DNA of 46,128 nucleotides from an uncultured Ignavibacteriales bacterium (GCA_937858935.1 CALLZX010000369.1:1-46128); one strand, 5' to 3'. Counted from the stretch's first letter, positions 32,611-41,744 are shown. Notes: generated by a model from the letters alone, not told the origin. Numbers and translations are program-made.

Positions 32611-33912
32611 TTACTCTCTCATTTTTCTTTTTAATGGAAAGGAAAATATTAAGTTTGTTCCGGTGCCTGCATCGCTGCTAAATCTCATTTCGCCTTCGTG
32701 TTTATCCATAAGGTGTTTTAAAATGTTCAATCCAAAATCTTTATCTTCTTTGGATACAGAATCAATCGTATCTGTAAAGAGCATTTTTACAATAATGGTT
32801 TCGTTGCTGTAGCGGCTTTGTATAATTATTCCACCGCCTGTTCCGCGCAGAGGATTTATCAAACTAAAAGAATTCATAAAGATTTGTTTTAAGCTGTTAT
32901 AGTTGCTTAAAATTGATGGGATGTTTTCTTCAAGATCCAGAACACACTCACAAGAATCTGCTCTCAAACTATGCTCGATAACTTTATAAAAATCATTAAT
33001 AGCTGTGTTAACTGAACACGAATATAATTTCGGCTTGCTGTCACTGTTGTTTATAAAGTTGCCTAAGCGATCAAGAATTTCTTTTATTGTGTGAACCTGG
33101 CTCCTGATAAATTCAGTTGCTTCTTCATCAAGATCCGGATTTTCTTTTTGAAGCAAATCTGAATAGCTCATAATAACTTGAAGTGGTGAACCAATTTCTT
33201 CAATACTTTTGCTTGTTAGTTCCCCAATCGCAGCAAATTTAAAATCATTAAAAAGTTTTGATTGAAGTATTTGATATTCAGAATATGTTTTATTTAACTC
33301 ATCTCTTAACCGAACAAACTCTAACTTTGCAAAAGATTGATTAAGAATTGTAAACAGAGTTCTATATTCAAATGAATCTTCACTTAAATACTTAAGATTA
33401 GTTAGCGCGGCCAAAACTCCGGAGAATCTGTTATTGCTGAAAATCGGAACAACCAAACAACTTAATCCTGAAATTGATGCTGCATTATCTACATCCCAAG
33501 GTAAGAATTTAGGATTTTTTGATTCTGCTACCCAATCAAGAATTCCATTCTTCAAAAAATTCTTCACATAATAAAAAAGTTTCTGGTTGCAGGCTTTGTT
33601 AATAGGTTTGCATTCACTTGTCTTATCATCAAGAGAAAATATTTCAGCATCTAAAAAAAATGATAATTTGCTTACTTCAGATTTAAAGGCATCAACAATC
33701 TCTTCACTTTTATAAAGTGAATTCAATTTTTCTGAAAATGATAACAAATCTATTTTAACATTTCCGCCTGAAAGCACACTAACTTGCTCACGTGATAATG
33801 GAAGATTTGTTCTAACTTTTATTTTGTATTTACCATCGCTGGCTTTTTCTAATTGCTCAACTGAACTTAAAAATGGTAAGTACTCCCGCCTATTTTCTTT
33901 TAATAATCTCAA
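32611..33912 (-). CDS. Degenerate histidine kinase (pseudokinase) with GAF-like domain
   Basis: 433 residues, soluble. An N-terminal GAF-like sensor covers about 55-205. The dimerisation helix reads AAIGELTSKSIEEIGSPLQV, where the usual pattern is GELAAGVAHEINNPL: Glu238 replaces the phospho-accepting His. The ATPase-like end keeps KHLMDKHEGEMRFSSDAGTG but the G1 box is DTIDSVS instead of DTGxG, and the lid region before FGLNIL is missing. Kinase activity is therefore unlikely, though the fold may bind partners. It overlaps an HDOD gene by 4 bp and precedes a small membrane protein by 2 bp, so it is a stable part of the flagellar operon and probably a scaffold or sensor. Confidence 0.85.
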   Translation of the reverse strand: MRLLKENRREYLPFLSSVEQLEKASDGKYKIKVRTNLPLSREQVSVLSGGNVKIDLLSFSEKLNSLYKSEEIVDAFKSEVSKLSFFLDAEIFSLDDKTSECKPINKACNQKLFYYVKNFLKNGILDWVAESKNPKFLPWDVDNAASISGLSCLVVPIFSNNRFSGVLAALTNLKYLSEDSFEYRTLFTILNQSFAKLEFVRLRDELNKTYSEYQILQSKLFNDFKFAAIGELTSKSIEEIGSPLQVIMSYSDLLQKENPDLDEEATEFIRSQVHTIKEILDRLGNFINNSDSKPKLYSCSVNTAINDFYKVIEHSLRADSCECVLDLEENIPSILSNYNSLKQIFMNSFSLINPLRGTGGGIIIQSRYSNETIIVKMLFTDTIDSVSKEDKDFGLNILKHLMDKHEGEMRFSSDAGTGTNLIFSFPLKRKMRE

Positions 33913-34793
33913 TTTAAAAACCTTACAAATTCAATTTGATTCCAGAAAATGTCTTTATATCCATCAATAAATCTCTCAACATCAAGTTCGCGTTCCAGGT
34001 TAAACTTTTGCATTGAAAACGGACTCAGAGTAACATCGTTATCCCAAGGTGCGCTTGTAAGTTTTAATCTGTTAGTAATATAATCGGCAAGATTAACAAC
34101 GGCGCTTAATACCGGACTTGAACTTGTAGCATCAGGAGCGTGATGCGAAAGTATAGGATCTGAAATCTCCCTTGGAAAGTTCCAGCGGTCTAATAAGAAG
34201 AATCCAACTTGTTCGTGTGTCATTCCAAGTACATCCAATTCAGCGTCTCTAAATGTCATTCCTTTTGATTCAACAAGCTCAGTTACATTTATGAAACTGG
34301 AATGTAAGTATCGGTGAATAATTGAAATTCCGATATCATGTAAGAATCCTGCAATAAAAGCTTCACCTGAATTATTAAAACCAATATCTGAAGCAAGTTT
34401 TTTACAAGCTGTTCCGGTTAGATATGAGTGAAGCATAAATTCTTTTGAGTTAAGATATTTATCAGTTTTATTTCTGAAAGCTTCAGCAACCGAAAGAGCA
34501 GAAATGATATTTTTTAACTCGCGATAACCAAGAACTAAAATTGCGTATTCTATTGTTGTAACTTTTCTTTGTAATCCATACAAAGGTGAATTTGCAATAG
34601 TCAATATCTTTGTTAACAAAGCCTGATCTTTAGAGATAACCTTATTCAGTTCGCCGGCTGTTGTGTATTTATTATCTAAAAGCTTAATTGTTTCAAACAT
34701 CACTTTTGGAATTACCGGCAAGTTTACTACACTCGTGAGAACTTTTTCGGTTCTTTCTCTTTTTTGTAGAATATCTTGAGTATCTGCTATCAT
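33909..34793 (-). CDS. HDOD domain protein (second of a tandem pair)
   Basis: 294 residues. The HDOD core (about 20-225) has NLPVIPKVMFETIKLLDN, VISKDQALLTKILTIANSPL, YGLQRKVTTIEYAILVLGY and AFIAGFLHDIGISIIHRYL. HDOD proteins relate to HD hydrolases but mostly act as signalling or binding modules, often near motility genes. The protein aligns over its whole length with its neighbour 34804-35682, so one arose by duplication. It overlaps the pseudokinase gene by 4 bp. No GGDEF or EAL domain is attached. Confidence 0.92.
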   Translation of the reverse strand: MIADTQDILQKRERTEKVLTSVVNLPVIPKVMFETIKLLDNKYTTAGELNKVISKDQALLTKILTIANSPLYGLQRKVTTIEYAILVLGYRELKNIISALSVAEAFRNKTDKYLNSKEFMLHSYLTGTACKKLASDIGFNNSGEAFIAGFLHDIGISIIHRYLHSSFINVTELVESKGMTFRDAELDVLGMTHEQVGFFLLDRWNFPREISDPILSHHAPDATSSSPVLSAVVNLADYITNRLKLTSAPWDNDVTLSPFSMQKFNLERELDVERFIDGYKDIFWNQIEFVRFLN

Positions 34794-34803
34794 TGTCTCC
34801 TCG

Positions 34804-35682
34804 TTAAAATTTAATTGAATCTATCTGAACACGGAATAATTGTTCATAACTTTGAATAAAACTTTCTAAATAACTTTCATCACCAAGATTAAGTATATCG
34901 ATAATACCGAGATCTAATTCATAATTTTCATCCCAGTTTAAATCACCCATTGCAAAACGCTGGGTCATATAATCTGCTAAATGGATTATTGCCGCCATTT
35001 CTCTTTCATGCTCTGCTTCTGATGGATTATGATGGCAAAGAATTGCATCACCAAGAGAAGCTGGAAGATTCCATTTTTCAATTAAGAACTGTCCTATTTC
35101 CTGATGAGAAATTCCTAAAACTTTTTGCTCTGCATTTGTAAATCTCATCTGCTGATCATTCACTAAAGAGCAGATCTCTTTAAATCCTTCGTAGAAATAT
35201 CTTTGAATAACTGAAATACCAAGATCATGAAGAAGACCACAAGTAAAAGCTTCGCCCGATTTTCTGTAACCAAGATCGTCAGCAATTCTTTTTGCAGCAC
35301 TAGCGGTAATTAATGAGTGCAACCAGAAAGCTCTGCGATTCCAGTTTTTATCTTCTTTACTTTTAAAAGCTTCCATCATAGAAAGTGCAATAACAATATT
35401 TTTAATGTGGTCGAAGCCCAAAATGACAATTGCGAACTCAATAGTAGAAACTCTGCGCGGTAAGCCATACAACGGTGAGTTTGCTACGCTTAATATCTTT
35501 GCAACCATCGCCTGATCTTTGCTGATAAGTTTCCCCAAATCAGTAGCGCCGGTTCTGGGGTTATCTAACATTTTGGAAACTTCGACCATAATAAATGGAA
35601 CGGACGGAAGGTTTCTAATTCCGGTTAGTAATCTTTTATTCCTTTCGCGGATTACTTCAGTATTTTCTAAATAATTAGTCAT
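34804..35682 (-). CDS. HDOD domain protein (first of a tandem pair)
   Basis: 292 residues. NLPSVPFIMVEVSKMLDN, LISKDQAMVAKILSVANSPL, YGLPRRVSTIEFAIVILGF and AFTCGLLHDLGISVIQRYF mark the HDOD domain. The helical tail (about 230-292) is shared with its paralogue 33909-34793. The start overlaps fliA by 8 bp, so it is translated with the sigma factor. The role is not known; HDOD proteins in other flagellated bacteria influence c-di-GMP and motility gene expression. Confidence 0.92.
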   Translation of the reverse strand: MTNYLENTEVIRERNKRLLTGIRNLPSVPFIMVEVSKMLDNPRTGATDLGKLISKDQAMVAKILSVANSPLYGLPRRVSTIEFAIVILGFDHIKNIVIALSMMEAFKSKEDKNWNRRAFWLHSLITASAAKRIADDLGYRKSGEAFTCGLLHDLGISVIQRYFYEGFKEICSLVNDQQMRFTNAEQKVLGISHQEIGQFLIEKWNLPASLGDAILCHHNPSEAEHEREMAAIIHLADYMTQRFAMGDLNWDENYELDLGIIDILNLGDESYLESFIQSYEQLFRVQIDSIKF

Positions 35683-36310
35683 TTAAAACCAATAATTTTG
35701 ATTTAAGATCTTTAACAATTCTTGTGTGAATTTGTGAAACTCTTGAAACTGTTATTTTCATTAACTCTGCAATTTCTTTGTAGTTTAGATTTTCAAAGTA
35801 GTATAAACTCAAAAGCAATCTGTCTCTTTCGTTTAACTCTTTAATTGCACTCATTAAATATTCCTTCATTTCGGTTTTTTCAACGGTAACTGATGCTGGC
35901 TCAGAATCATTCGCAATTACTTCGCCCAAAGTGTAGCCATCTTCATCTTCCGGTGATCTGCTAAGTGAAACATTTGTATAGAATGATTCAATTGATGACT
36001 CGTTAGCATCATTTTTAAATTTGCTTTGAAGCTTTCTTAACTCATCAATTATTTTTCCGCGGATTCTCTGGATTGCATAAGTTTCAAACTTAGTTCCATA
36101 GTCAGGATCAAACCTATCAATCGCCTCGTTCAATCCTTCAATTCCATATTGAAAGTAATCTCTTTCATCAAGAATACTGTTTATTGCAAATTTGGAATGA
36201 TGAATTACGTAATGCACAAGATTTACGTAATTAAGAATAATCTGCTTTTTCAAGATTGGTGATTGGTTATGTTTGAACTGCTGCCAGAGTTCTGCGTTAT
36301 TCATTTGCAT
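35675..36310 (-). CDS. fliA: Flagellar sigma factor FliA (sigma-28)
   Basis: 211 residues. Region 2 has ERDYFQYGIEGLNEAIDRFD and YGTKFETYAIQRIRGKIIDE, the FliA/WhiG signature. Region 3 has short linker sequence, and region 4 has LNERDRLLLSLYYFENLNYK with EIAELMKITVSRVSQIHTR as the helix-turn-helix. FliA directs RNA polymerase to late flagellar promoters of TAAA-N15-GCCGATAA type; two such sites are found in this window upstream of kinase genes. It follows the small 71-residue gene by 6 bp and is likely read from a sigma-54 promoter at 36557-36572. No FlgM anti-sigma gene is seen in the window. Confidence 0.94.
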   Translation of the reverse strand: MQMNNAELWQQFKHNQSPILKKQIILNYVNLVHYVIHHSKFAINSILDERDYFQYGIEGLNEAIDRFDPDYGTKFETYAIQRIRGKIIDELRKLQSKFKNDANESSIESFYTNVSLSRSPEDEDGYTLGEVIANDSEPASVTVEKTEMKEYLMSAIKELNERDRLLLSLYYFENLNYKEIAELMKITVSRVSQIHTRIVKDLKSKLLVLND

Positions 36311-36316
36311 TATTCT

Positions 36317-36532
36317 TTACTCACTTTTTTTTGAATCAGCTGGGGTTAGAGTTTCATTTTTATTTATCATCTTAAAAACAAATAGTACTACTACACTTAA
36401 CACGATTGTAAGCGCAATAAATACTATAAAGGATTTCATAACTACATCCTGCAGAGGCATTCCTCTCTGACTGAAAAAGATCAGTGAAAAACAGAAAATC
36501 AGTAGGCCAAATTGTATAAGTATTTTATTCAT
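36317..36532 (-). CDS. Small two-helix membrane protein before fliA
   Basis: 71 residues. Two hydrophobic helices (about 4-21 and 34-54) are joined by a short loop, with a charged tail KMINKNETLTPADSKKSE. I do not recognise the family. A ribosome binding site (AAGGAA) lies 7-8 bp before the ATG, and the putative sigma-54 promoter ends about 25 bp upstream, so this is the first gene of the fliA unit. The tight 6-bp link to fliA supports it as a real gene. Confidence 0.72.
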   Translation of the reverse strand: MNKILIQFGLLIFCFSLIFFSQRGMPLQDVVMKSFIVFIALTIVLSVVVLFVFKMINKNETLTPADSKKSE

Positions 36533-36556
36533 TTTTTTTATTCCTTGCTTCAGTTA

Positions 36557-36572
36557 GGCAAACCCTGTACCA
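36557..36572 (-). promoter_or_regulatory. Sigma-54 promoter for the fliA unit
   Basis: In minus sense the sequence is TGGTACAGGGTTTGCC. GG at -24 and GC at -12 are separated by exactly 10 bp, and the halves match TGGCAC-N5-TTGCA at 9 of 11 positions. It sits in the only 75-bp gap between flhG and the fliA unit. The predicted start (about 36546) falls right at the ribosome binding site AAGGAA, giving a very short leader. Confidence 0.72.
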
Positions 36573-36607
36573 ATAGCGACGTAGAAATAAAAGCTAAATT
36601 GTTTTAA

Positions 36608-37477
36608 TTAGAGGCTGTTTTTGAAGCTTATTGATGAGCTTTGAAGTACGGGTTGGTTAATATTCAACACTTGATGAATTTTACTAATCTTGGCTACAGT
36701 ATGATTAATTGATGTGATTACCTTATTTGTTTGATTATTTTCTGCCAGCAGTTTTTGATCAATGATTGACTTTCTAACTTCATTAGATTCCGGTATTTCA
36801 TTAAGAAAGTTTACGCTAACTTTTAAGAAATGATCAACAGCTGAGTTAAGATTTTGAAAAGCCTGTTTCCCTTCAGATTCTTCTACACATCTGTTAACTA
36901 CAATGTAAATTCCATCAGTGTTATCATTGTTTTTTAATAGTTTAATAAGCACATAAGCATCCATCAAAGCTGTTGGTTCCGGATTGGTAATAATAAGTTT
37001 TGTTTTTGCTTTTGATAAAATGTGAAGGTTCTCGTCACTTATACCGGCACCTAAATCAAAAACTATTAAATCATATTGGTTTGAAAGATTATTAATCTCG
37101 CTAATCATTTTATTGATCTGATTAAAAGTGGGTTTATCTAAGCTTGATAATCCTGAATCACCAATTATGATATCCAGATTAGAATTATAACTTGAAATAA
37201 TTTCAGTAAAGATTGCTTTAGATTCAAAAAAAGTATTTAAAGTTTTTTGAGGATGTGAATTAAATAATAAATGCAGATTTGATAAATTGAAATCAACATC
37301 AACCAATAGTACCTTTTGTGATTTTGAAAATTCATATGCAAAGTTTGCTGCAAAAAATGTTTTTCCTGTTCCGCCTTTGCCGGAAGTTACAACAACTATT
37401 TTTTCTGATACATTATTTTTTTCTTCTGTGCTGTATAACTTCTCAAGTTCACGAATCCTGTCTAGTTGACCGGTCAT
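36608..37477 (-). CDS. flhG: Flagellar number regulator FlhG (FleN), MinD-like ATPase
   Basis: 289 residues. The deviant Walker A is VVTSGKGGTGKTFFAANFA, switch I/II are LLVDVDFNLSN and LIVFDLGAGISDEN, and TNPEPTALMDAYVLIKLL follows. FlhG regulates number and place of flagella and stimulates the GTPase of FlhF. The N-terminal tail (GQLDRIRELEKLY) is only loosely like the DQAxxLR activator motif. It overlaps flhF by 4 bp. Chromosome-partition ParA is excluded by this context. Confidence 0.92.
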   Translation of the reverse strand: MTGQLDRIRELEKLYSTEEKNNVSEKIVVVTSGKGGTGKTFFAANFAYEFSKSQKVLLVDVDFNLSNLHLLFNSHPQKTLNTFFESKAIFTEIISSYNSNLDIIIGDSGLSSLDKPTFNQINKMISEINNLSNQYDLIVFDLGAGISDENLHILSKAKTKLIITNPEPTALMDAYVLIKLLKNNDNTDGIYIVVNRCVEESEGKQAFQNLNSAVDHFLKVSVNFLNEIPESNEVRKSIIDQKLLAENNQTNKVITSINHTVAKISKIHQVLNINQPVLQSSSISFKNSL

Positions 37478-38619
37478 GATCTAAGTTGACCTGTATATAT
37501 TAGATTTGCTATGTAATCTTTATCAGCAGAAATAATATCATCGGGAATGGTTTGTCCATTAGTTAGAAAGGCAATCGGGCTACCCGTTTTTGTTGAAAGA
37601 TTAATAATATTTCCGTGTACAACCGCTTCATCAATCTTGCTCATAATAAAAGCACCGTAATTAAATATCTTAAACTTCTTTGCAATTTCTATAAGATTTC
37701 TTGTTGAACTGGTTGCAGACAGAACAAGAAACGTTTCATCAATTTTTACAGACTCAAGAAAATCCAAATTGGTTTTAAGTTGTGCATCATTTTTGTGATT
37801 TCTTCCAACGGTATCTATGAATACAATATCTTTCTTTGAAAATTTTTTCATTAATGCCGGCATTTCAGATGGTTCGTATGCTACAAGAAAATCAGTATGG
37901 CTCACATCTGCAAAACTTTTTAATTGGTCTATAGCTCCAAGTCTGTATGTATCAATCGAAATTAATCCAACATCAAGCTTGTGAATAATTTTTGCAATCA
38001 ATGCAAGCTTTGCAATTGTTGTTGTCTTTCCAACTCCGGTTGGACCAACAAGTGCTATAACTTTGTTTTGTTTTTTAACATTCAAATCCAAAGTCTTTGT
38101 AAGTATTAAAGAACCTAGACAAGTTTGCACATAATTTTCAAGATTATCTTTTGATAAAAAATTCTTATACTTTTTAAGCTGCTCCATTATAGAAAGCACA
38201 ACCGATTTCTGAACTTCTCGTTCAGTAAGATTTTTAATAATAACTTTCATTCTATCATCTTCAACAGGTTTTGCTTTAGGAGTTTCAACTTCCTTTTCAA
38301 CTTTTGGAGTTACTCCATATGTTTCACTAATTCTTTGTTTTTGATTTTGATTCTGTTGATAAATCTTGGCGGACATATTTTTCATTTCATCAGCAAATGA
38401 GTTACTTTGACTAAGATTTTGTTTTATAATCTTTGCTTTCGTTTCTTCTGCTATCTCAAATTTATCAACACCGGCAGTAATTTCATATAGCTTTAGTCTG
38501 CTATCATTTTCATCGGCAACTACTTTAGTCCCTAGAATTAAGGCTTCGGAGCCTAATTCGGATTTCATTATTTGTGTTGCTTCTTTAAGTGAGGCTGCTC
38601 TGTATTTTTTAATGTGCAT
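37474..38619 (-). CDS. flhF: Flagellar SRP-like GTPase FlhF
   Basis: 381 residues from ATG at 38617-38619 (MHIKKYRAASLKEATQIMKS), the classic FlhF start. A GGAG lies about 8 bp before it; a longer in-frame start 21 bp up lies within flhA and is rejected. The N-terminal B domain is basic and variable. The NG domain has ALVGPTGVGKTTTIAKLALI, VGLISIDTYRLGAIDQLKSF, DTVGRNH and MSKIDEAVVHGNI. FlhF places flagella, commonly at a pole. It overlaps flhA by 11 bp and flhG by 4 bp. Confidence 0.95.
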   Translation of the reverse strand: MHIKKYRAASLKEATQIMKSELGSEALILGTKVVADENDSRLKLYEITAGVDKFEIAEETKAKIIKQNLSQSNSFADEMKNMSAKIYQQNQNQKQRISETYGVTPKVEKEVETPKAKPVEDDRMKVIIKNLTEREVQKSVVLSIMEQLKKYKNFLSKDNLENYVQTCLGSLILTKTLDLNVKKQNKVIALVGPTGVGKTTTIAKLALIAKIIHKLDVGLISIDTYRLGAIDQLKSFADVSHTDFLVAYEPSEMPALMKKFSKKDIVFIDTVGRNHKNDAQLKTNLDFLESVKIDETFLVLSATSSTRNLIEIAKKFKIFNYGAFIMSKIDEAVVHGNIINLSTKTGSPIAFLTNGQTIPDDIISADKDYIANLIYTGQLRS

Positions 38620-40657
38620 TTGATATCTCCAGGTTATCAATAAATTCTATTTCTATTTGCGATGGAAGTTCTGTGTATGACAGAACTGTTACACTTTGGA
38701 ATGATGAATTAATTAATCTATAAAAATATGGTCTTATAGTTGCAGATGTTATAAACACTGGTCTGTAACCGAGCGCATCAAACTTATCAACAATAATCTG
38801 CATCTTATTTTTCAGTTCTGATAACATAACAGGATTTAACCCTAAAGTCTGCACAGCGTCTTTTTGATTTTGAAATGACGCTGTAATGTATGCCTCAAGT
38901 TTTTCACTTATTGCTGCAGCGTGAATAATTCCGTTGCCATCTTTGTAAAGATTTGCAATTGTATTGTTTAATGAATGTCGTACATATTCAGTTAACACAT
39001 CAATATTTTTGGTTACTTTCGAGTAATCTATTAAAGCTTCAATTATCTGTACAAGATCTTTTATTGGGATTAGTTCTCTAAGTAGATTCTGCAATACTTT
39101 TTGTATTGTACCAAGAGGCAGAACATCAACAGAAATATCATCAATAACAGCAGGATAATCTTTCTTAAGATTTTCTAATAATTGTTTAACCGCTTGCCTG
39201 CTCAATATTTTATCAAAATTAGTTTTTAATGTTTCCTGCAAATGTGTTGATAAAACTGAGATTGCATCGACAACAGTAAAACCTAAAAGTTCTGCTCTGT
39301 CTTTTTCTTCTCGTGTTACCCAAAAACTTTGTAACCCAAATGCAGGATCTTTTGTTGGCATTCCATCTATCTGATCTTCAATTCCGCCAGGATTCATTGC
39401 TAAGAATCTATCCGGATGAATTTCAAATGATGAAACAATGTTTCCTTTTATTTTTATTATGTACTCATTTGGAGAAAGTTGCAGGTTATCTCTAACTCTA
39501 ACTGGTGGAATTAAAACACCAAATTCCAAAGCAATAAATTTTCTTGTAGTAGAAATTTTATTGAATAAGTTTCCACCTTGCGATTCATCCACAAGACTAA
39601 TTAAACCATAGCCGATTTCAATCTCAATCGGATCAACCTGTAAATATTGTTCAACAACATCCTCGCCTTTTTCACTGCTTACGATTTCTTCTTCAATAAC
39701 TGTTGCTTCATTATTTTTATTTCTGTTCTTAACAAATGATGTAACTCCTAACACTAAACCAATAAACACAAATGGAATTGTCGGCATTCCAGGTAAAAAA
39801 GAAAACATAATAACTGTAGCCGCAACAATTCCAAGAACACGTGGATTTGCAAGTAACTGTGATTTAATCTGTGTATCAAGAGGCGTTCCAGCTGCACTTC
39901 TTGTAACAACCATACCTGCTGCTGTAGAAATAAGCAACGCTGGAATTTGAGAAACTAAGCCATCACCAATTGTTAGAATAGTGTATTGCTGTAATGCTTC
40001 TACTATGGAAAGATCTCTTTGTCCCACACCAATAATAAATCCACCAACAATATTTATAACGCTTATTATTAACCCGGCAATCGCATCGCCTTTTACAAAC
40101 TTTCCCGCGCCATCCATAGCGCCATAAAACTCTGCTTCACGGGAAATGTTATCACGTCTTTTTCTTGCATCCGCTTCTGTTATTAAGCCTGTATTTAAAT
40201 CAGCATCAATCGCCATCTGTTTTCCGGGCATAGCATCAAGAGTAAATCTTGCGGCAACTTCTGAAATACGACCTGATCCTTTTACGATAACCATGAACTG
40301 AACAATTAAAAGAATGATAAACACAATAAACCCGACAACATAGTTTCCGCTTACAACAAACTGCCCGAATGTTTCAATTACTTTTCCGGCATATCCATCA
40401 ATAAGAATTAATCTTGTAGAACTGATGTTTAATGATAGTCTGAAAAGAGTCGAGATTAAAAGCAAACCGGGGAATATTGATATATCTAGTGGTGATTGAA
40501 TGAACAATGACACTACAAAAATCAGAACTGATACTGTAATACTTAGTGCAAGAAAAAAATCAAGAAATCCTGCCGGCAATGGAATTAGCATTAACCCGAG
40601 CATAAAAATTAATGCAAAGGCTAAAACTACATCACTATTTCGACCAAACATTTTCAT
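38609..40657 (-). CDS. flhA: Flagellar export gate protein FlhA
   Basis: 682 residues. Eight membrane helices fill about 1-310, with LSLNISSTRLILIDG and the FHIPEP-family signature region SEVAARFTLDAMPGKQMAID. The cytoplasmic ring domain follows: IPPVRVRDNLQLSPNEYIIK, AHGLQ-like DPAFGLQSFWV and VLPLGTIQKVLQNLLRELIPI. FlhA is the main export gate component and docks chaperone-bound late substrates. It lies 6 bp after flhB. Confidence 0.97.
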   Translation of the reverse strand: MKMFGRNSDVVLAFALIFMLGLMLIPLPAGFLDFFLALSITVSVLIFVVSLFIQSPLDISIFPGLLLISTLFRLSLNISSTRLILIDGYAGKVIETFGQFVVSGNYVVGFIVFIILLIVQFMVIVKGSGRISEVAARFTLDAMPGKQMAIDADLNTGLITEADARKRRDNISREAEFYGAMDGAGKFVKGDAIAGLIISVINIVGGFIIGVGQRDLSIVEALQQYTILTIGDGLVSQIPALLISTAAGMVVTRSAAGTPLDTQIKSQLLANPRVLGIVAATVIMFSFLPGMPTIPFVFIGLVLGVTSFVKNRNKNNEATVIEEEIVSSEKGEDVVEQYLQVDPIEIEIGYGLISLVDESQGGNLFNKISTTRKFIALEFGVLIPPVRVRDNLQLSPNEYIIKIKGNIVSSFEIHPDRFLAMNPGGIEDQIDGMPTKDPAFGLQSFWVTREEKDRAELLGFTVVDAISVLSTHLQETLKTNFDKILSRQAVKQLLENLKKDYPAVIDDISVDVLPLGTIQKVLQNLLRELIPIKDLVQIIEALIDYSKVTKNIDVLTEYVRHSLNNTIANLYKDGNGIIHAAAISEKLEAYITASFQNQKDAVQTLGLNPVMLSELKNKMQIIVDKFDALGYRPVFITSATIRPYFYRLINSSFQSVTVLSYTELPSQIEIEFIDNLEISNAH

Positions 40658-40663
40658 AACAGG

Positions 40664-41743
40664 CTACACAATACTTTTCTTCTTAGATTTTTTAAGATTA
40701 TAAACATATGCTAGAACCTGTGCTACAGCTTTAAATAATGATGCCGGAATCTTATCTCCGATATCGCACATTTTATACAACGCTCTTGCAAGTTCTCTGT
40801 TCTCCTGGATAGGAATATTATGCTGCTTTGCAACTTCTTTAATTCTTTGAGCAAGATTATCAACACCTTTTGCAATTACTTGTGGTGCGGCATCTTTATG
40901 CATATCATATTTTATTGCAACGGCATAGTGAGTAGGATTTGTAATCACAACATCTGCCTTAGGAAGATCTTTCATCATCCTTCGCTTAGATGCTTCATAC
41001 ATTAATTTTTTAATTCTTGATTTGATCTGAGGATCGCCTTCTGTCTGTTTCCATTCTTCTTTGACTTCTTCCTTAGTCATCATCATATCTTTATTAAACT
41101 TGAACTTTTCCCATGCAAAATCTGCGGCTGCAATTGCAAGGTAAACAAGTCCGATTTTCCAGATAAGTGCAAAAGCTGAATCCAGCATAAAAGCTAATAT
41201 CTCATTTATACTATAAGATTCCAGTTCAGTTGCCGATGTAATGAGATCATCAAGTATATAGTATGTAAACAATCCAACAAGCGCTAACTTGAATAGCGAT
41301 TTAACAACTTCTGCTAATGATTTTGCAGAGATAAGATTTTTAACTCCCTTAAATACATTAAGCTTATCAAACTTTAATGAGAGTGCCTGCGGACTTAATT
41401 TGATGCCAACTTGTGCTACGTTTGCTGCTAAAACCATTATTAGAAGTCCAACCATTATAGGAGCAAGTGTTATTGCAAAGAAGATTGACCAGTCCATCAT
41501 AAAACTGCTTATCATCGAAAGACGATTAGGAAATGTATCTAAAGAATCAAATATCGATACCGTAAAATGCTTTATTCTTGATCCAATAAAACCCTGGAAT
41601 AAATAAAGCATCGTAAATCCGGTGCCAAATACTGCAAGCGAATTTACTTCACGACTGCGTGCTACCTGGCCTTTTTTGCGGGCATCATCTAACTTTTTCC
41701 CGGTCGGTTGTTCGGTTTTTTCTTTGCCGTCTTGCTCAGCCAT
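40664..41743 (-). CDS. flhB: Flagellar export switch protein FlhB
   Basis: 359 residues. The N-terminus AEQDGKEKTEQPTGKKLDDA with RKKGQVARSREVNS is diagnostic. Four membrane helices follow, and the cytoplasmic part carries VVITNPTHYAVAIKYD with the self-cleavage site between Asn269 and Pro270. Cleavage switches export from hook to filament proteins. GDKIPASLFKAVAQVLAYVY ends the domain. It lies 1 bp after fliR. Confidence 0.97.
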   Translation of the reverse strand: MAEQDGKEKTEQPTGKKLDDARKKGQVARSREVNSLAVFGTGFTMLYLFQGFIGSRIKHFTVSIFDSLDTFPNRLSMISSFMMDWSIFFAITLAPIMVGLLIMVLAANVAQVGIKLSPQALSLKFDKLNVFKGVKNLISAKSLAEVVKSLFKLALVGLFTYYILDDLITSATELESYSINEILAFMLDSAFALIWKIGLVYLAIAAADFAWEKFKFNKDMMMTKEEVKEEWKQTEGDPQIKSRIKKLMYEASKRRMMKDLPKADVVITNPTHYAVAIKYDMHKDAAPQVIAKGVDNLAQRIKEVAKQHNIPIQENRELARALYKMCDIGDKIPASLFKAVAQVLAYVYNLKKSKKKSIV

Positions 41744-41744
41744 T

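Noticed and set aside
38620..38640. Upstream ATG adding seven residues to FlhF
   Set aside because: MHIKKYRA is the conserved start and has a GGAG ribosome binding site at proper distance.
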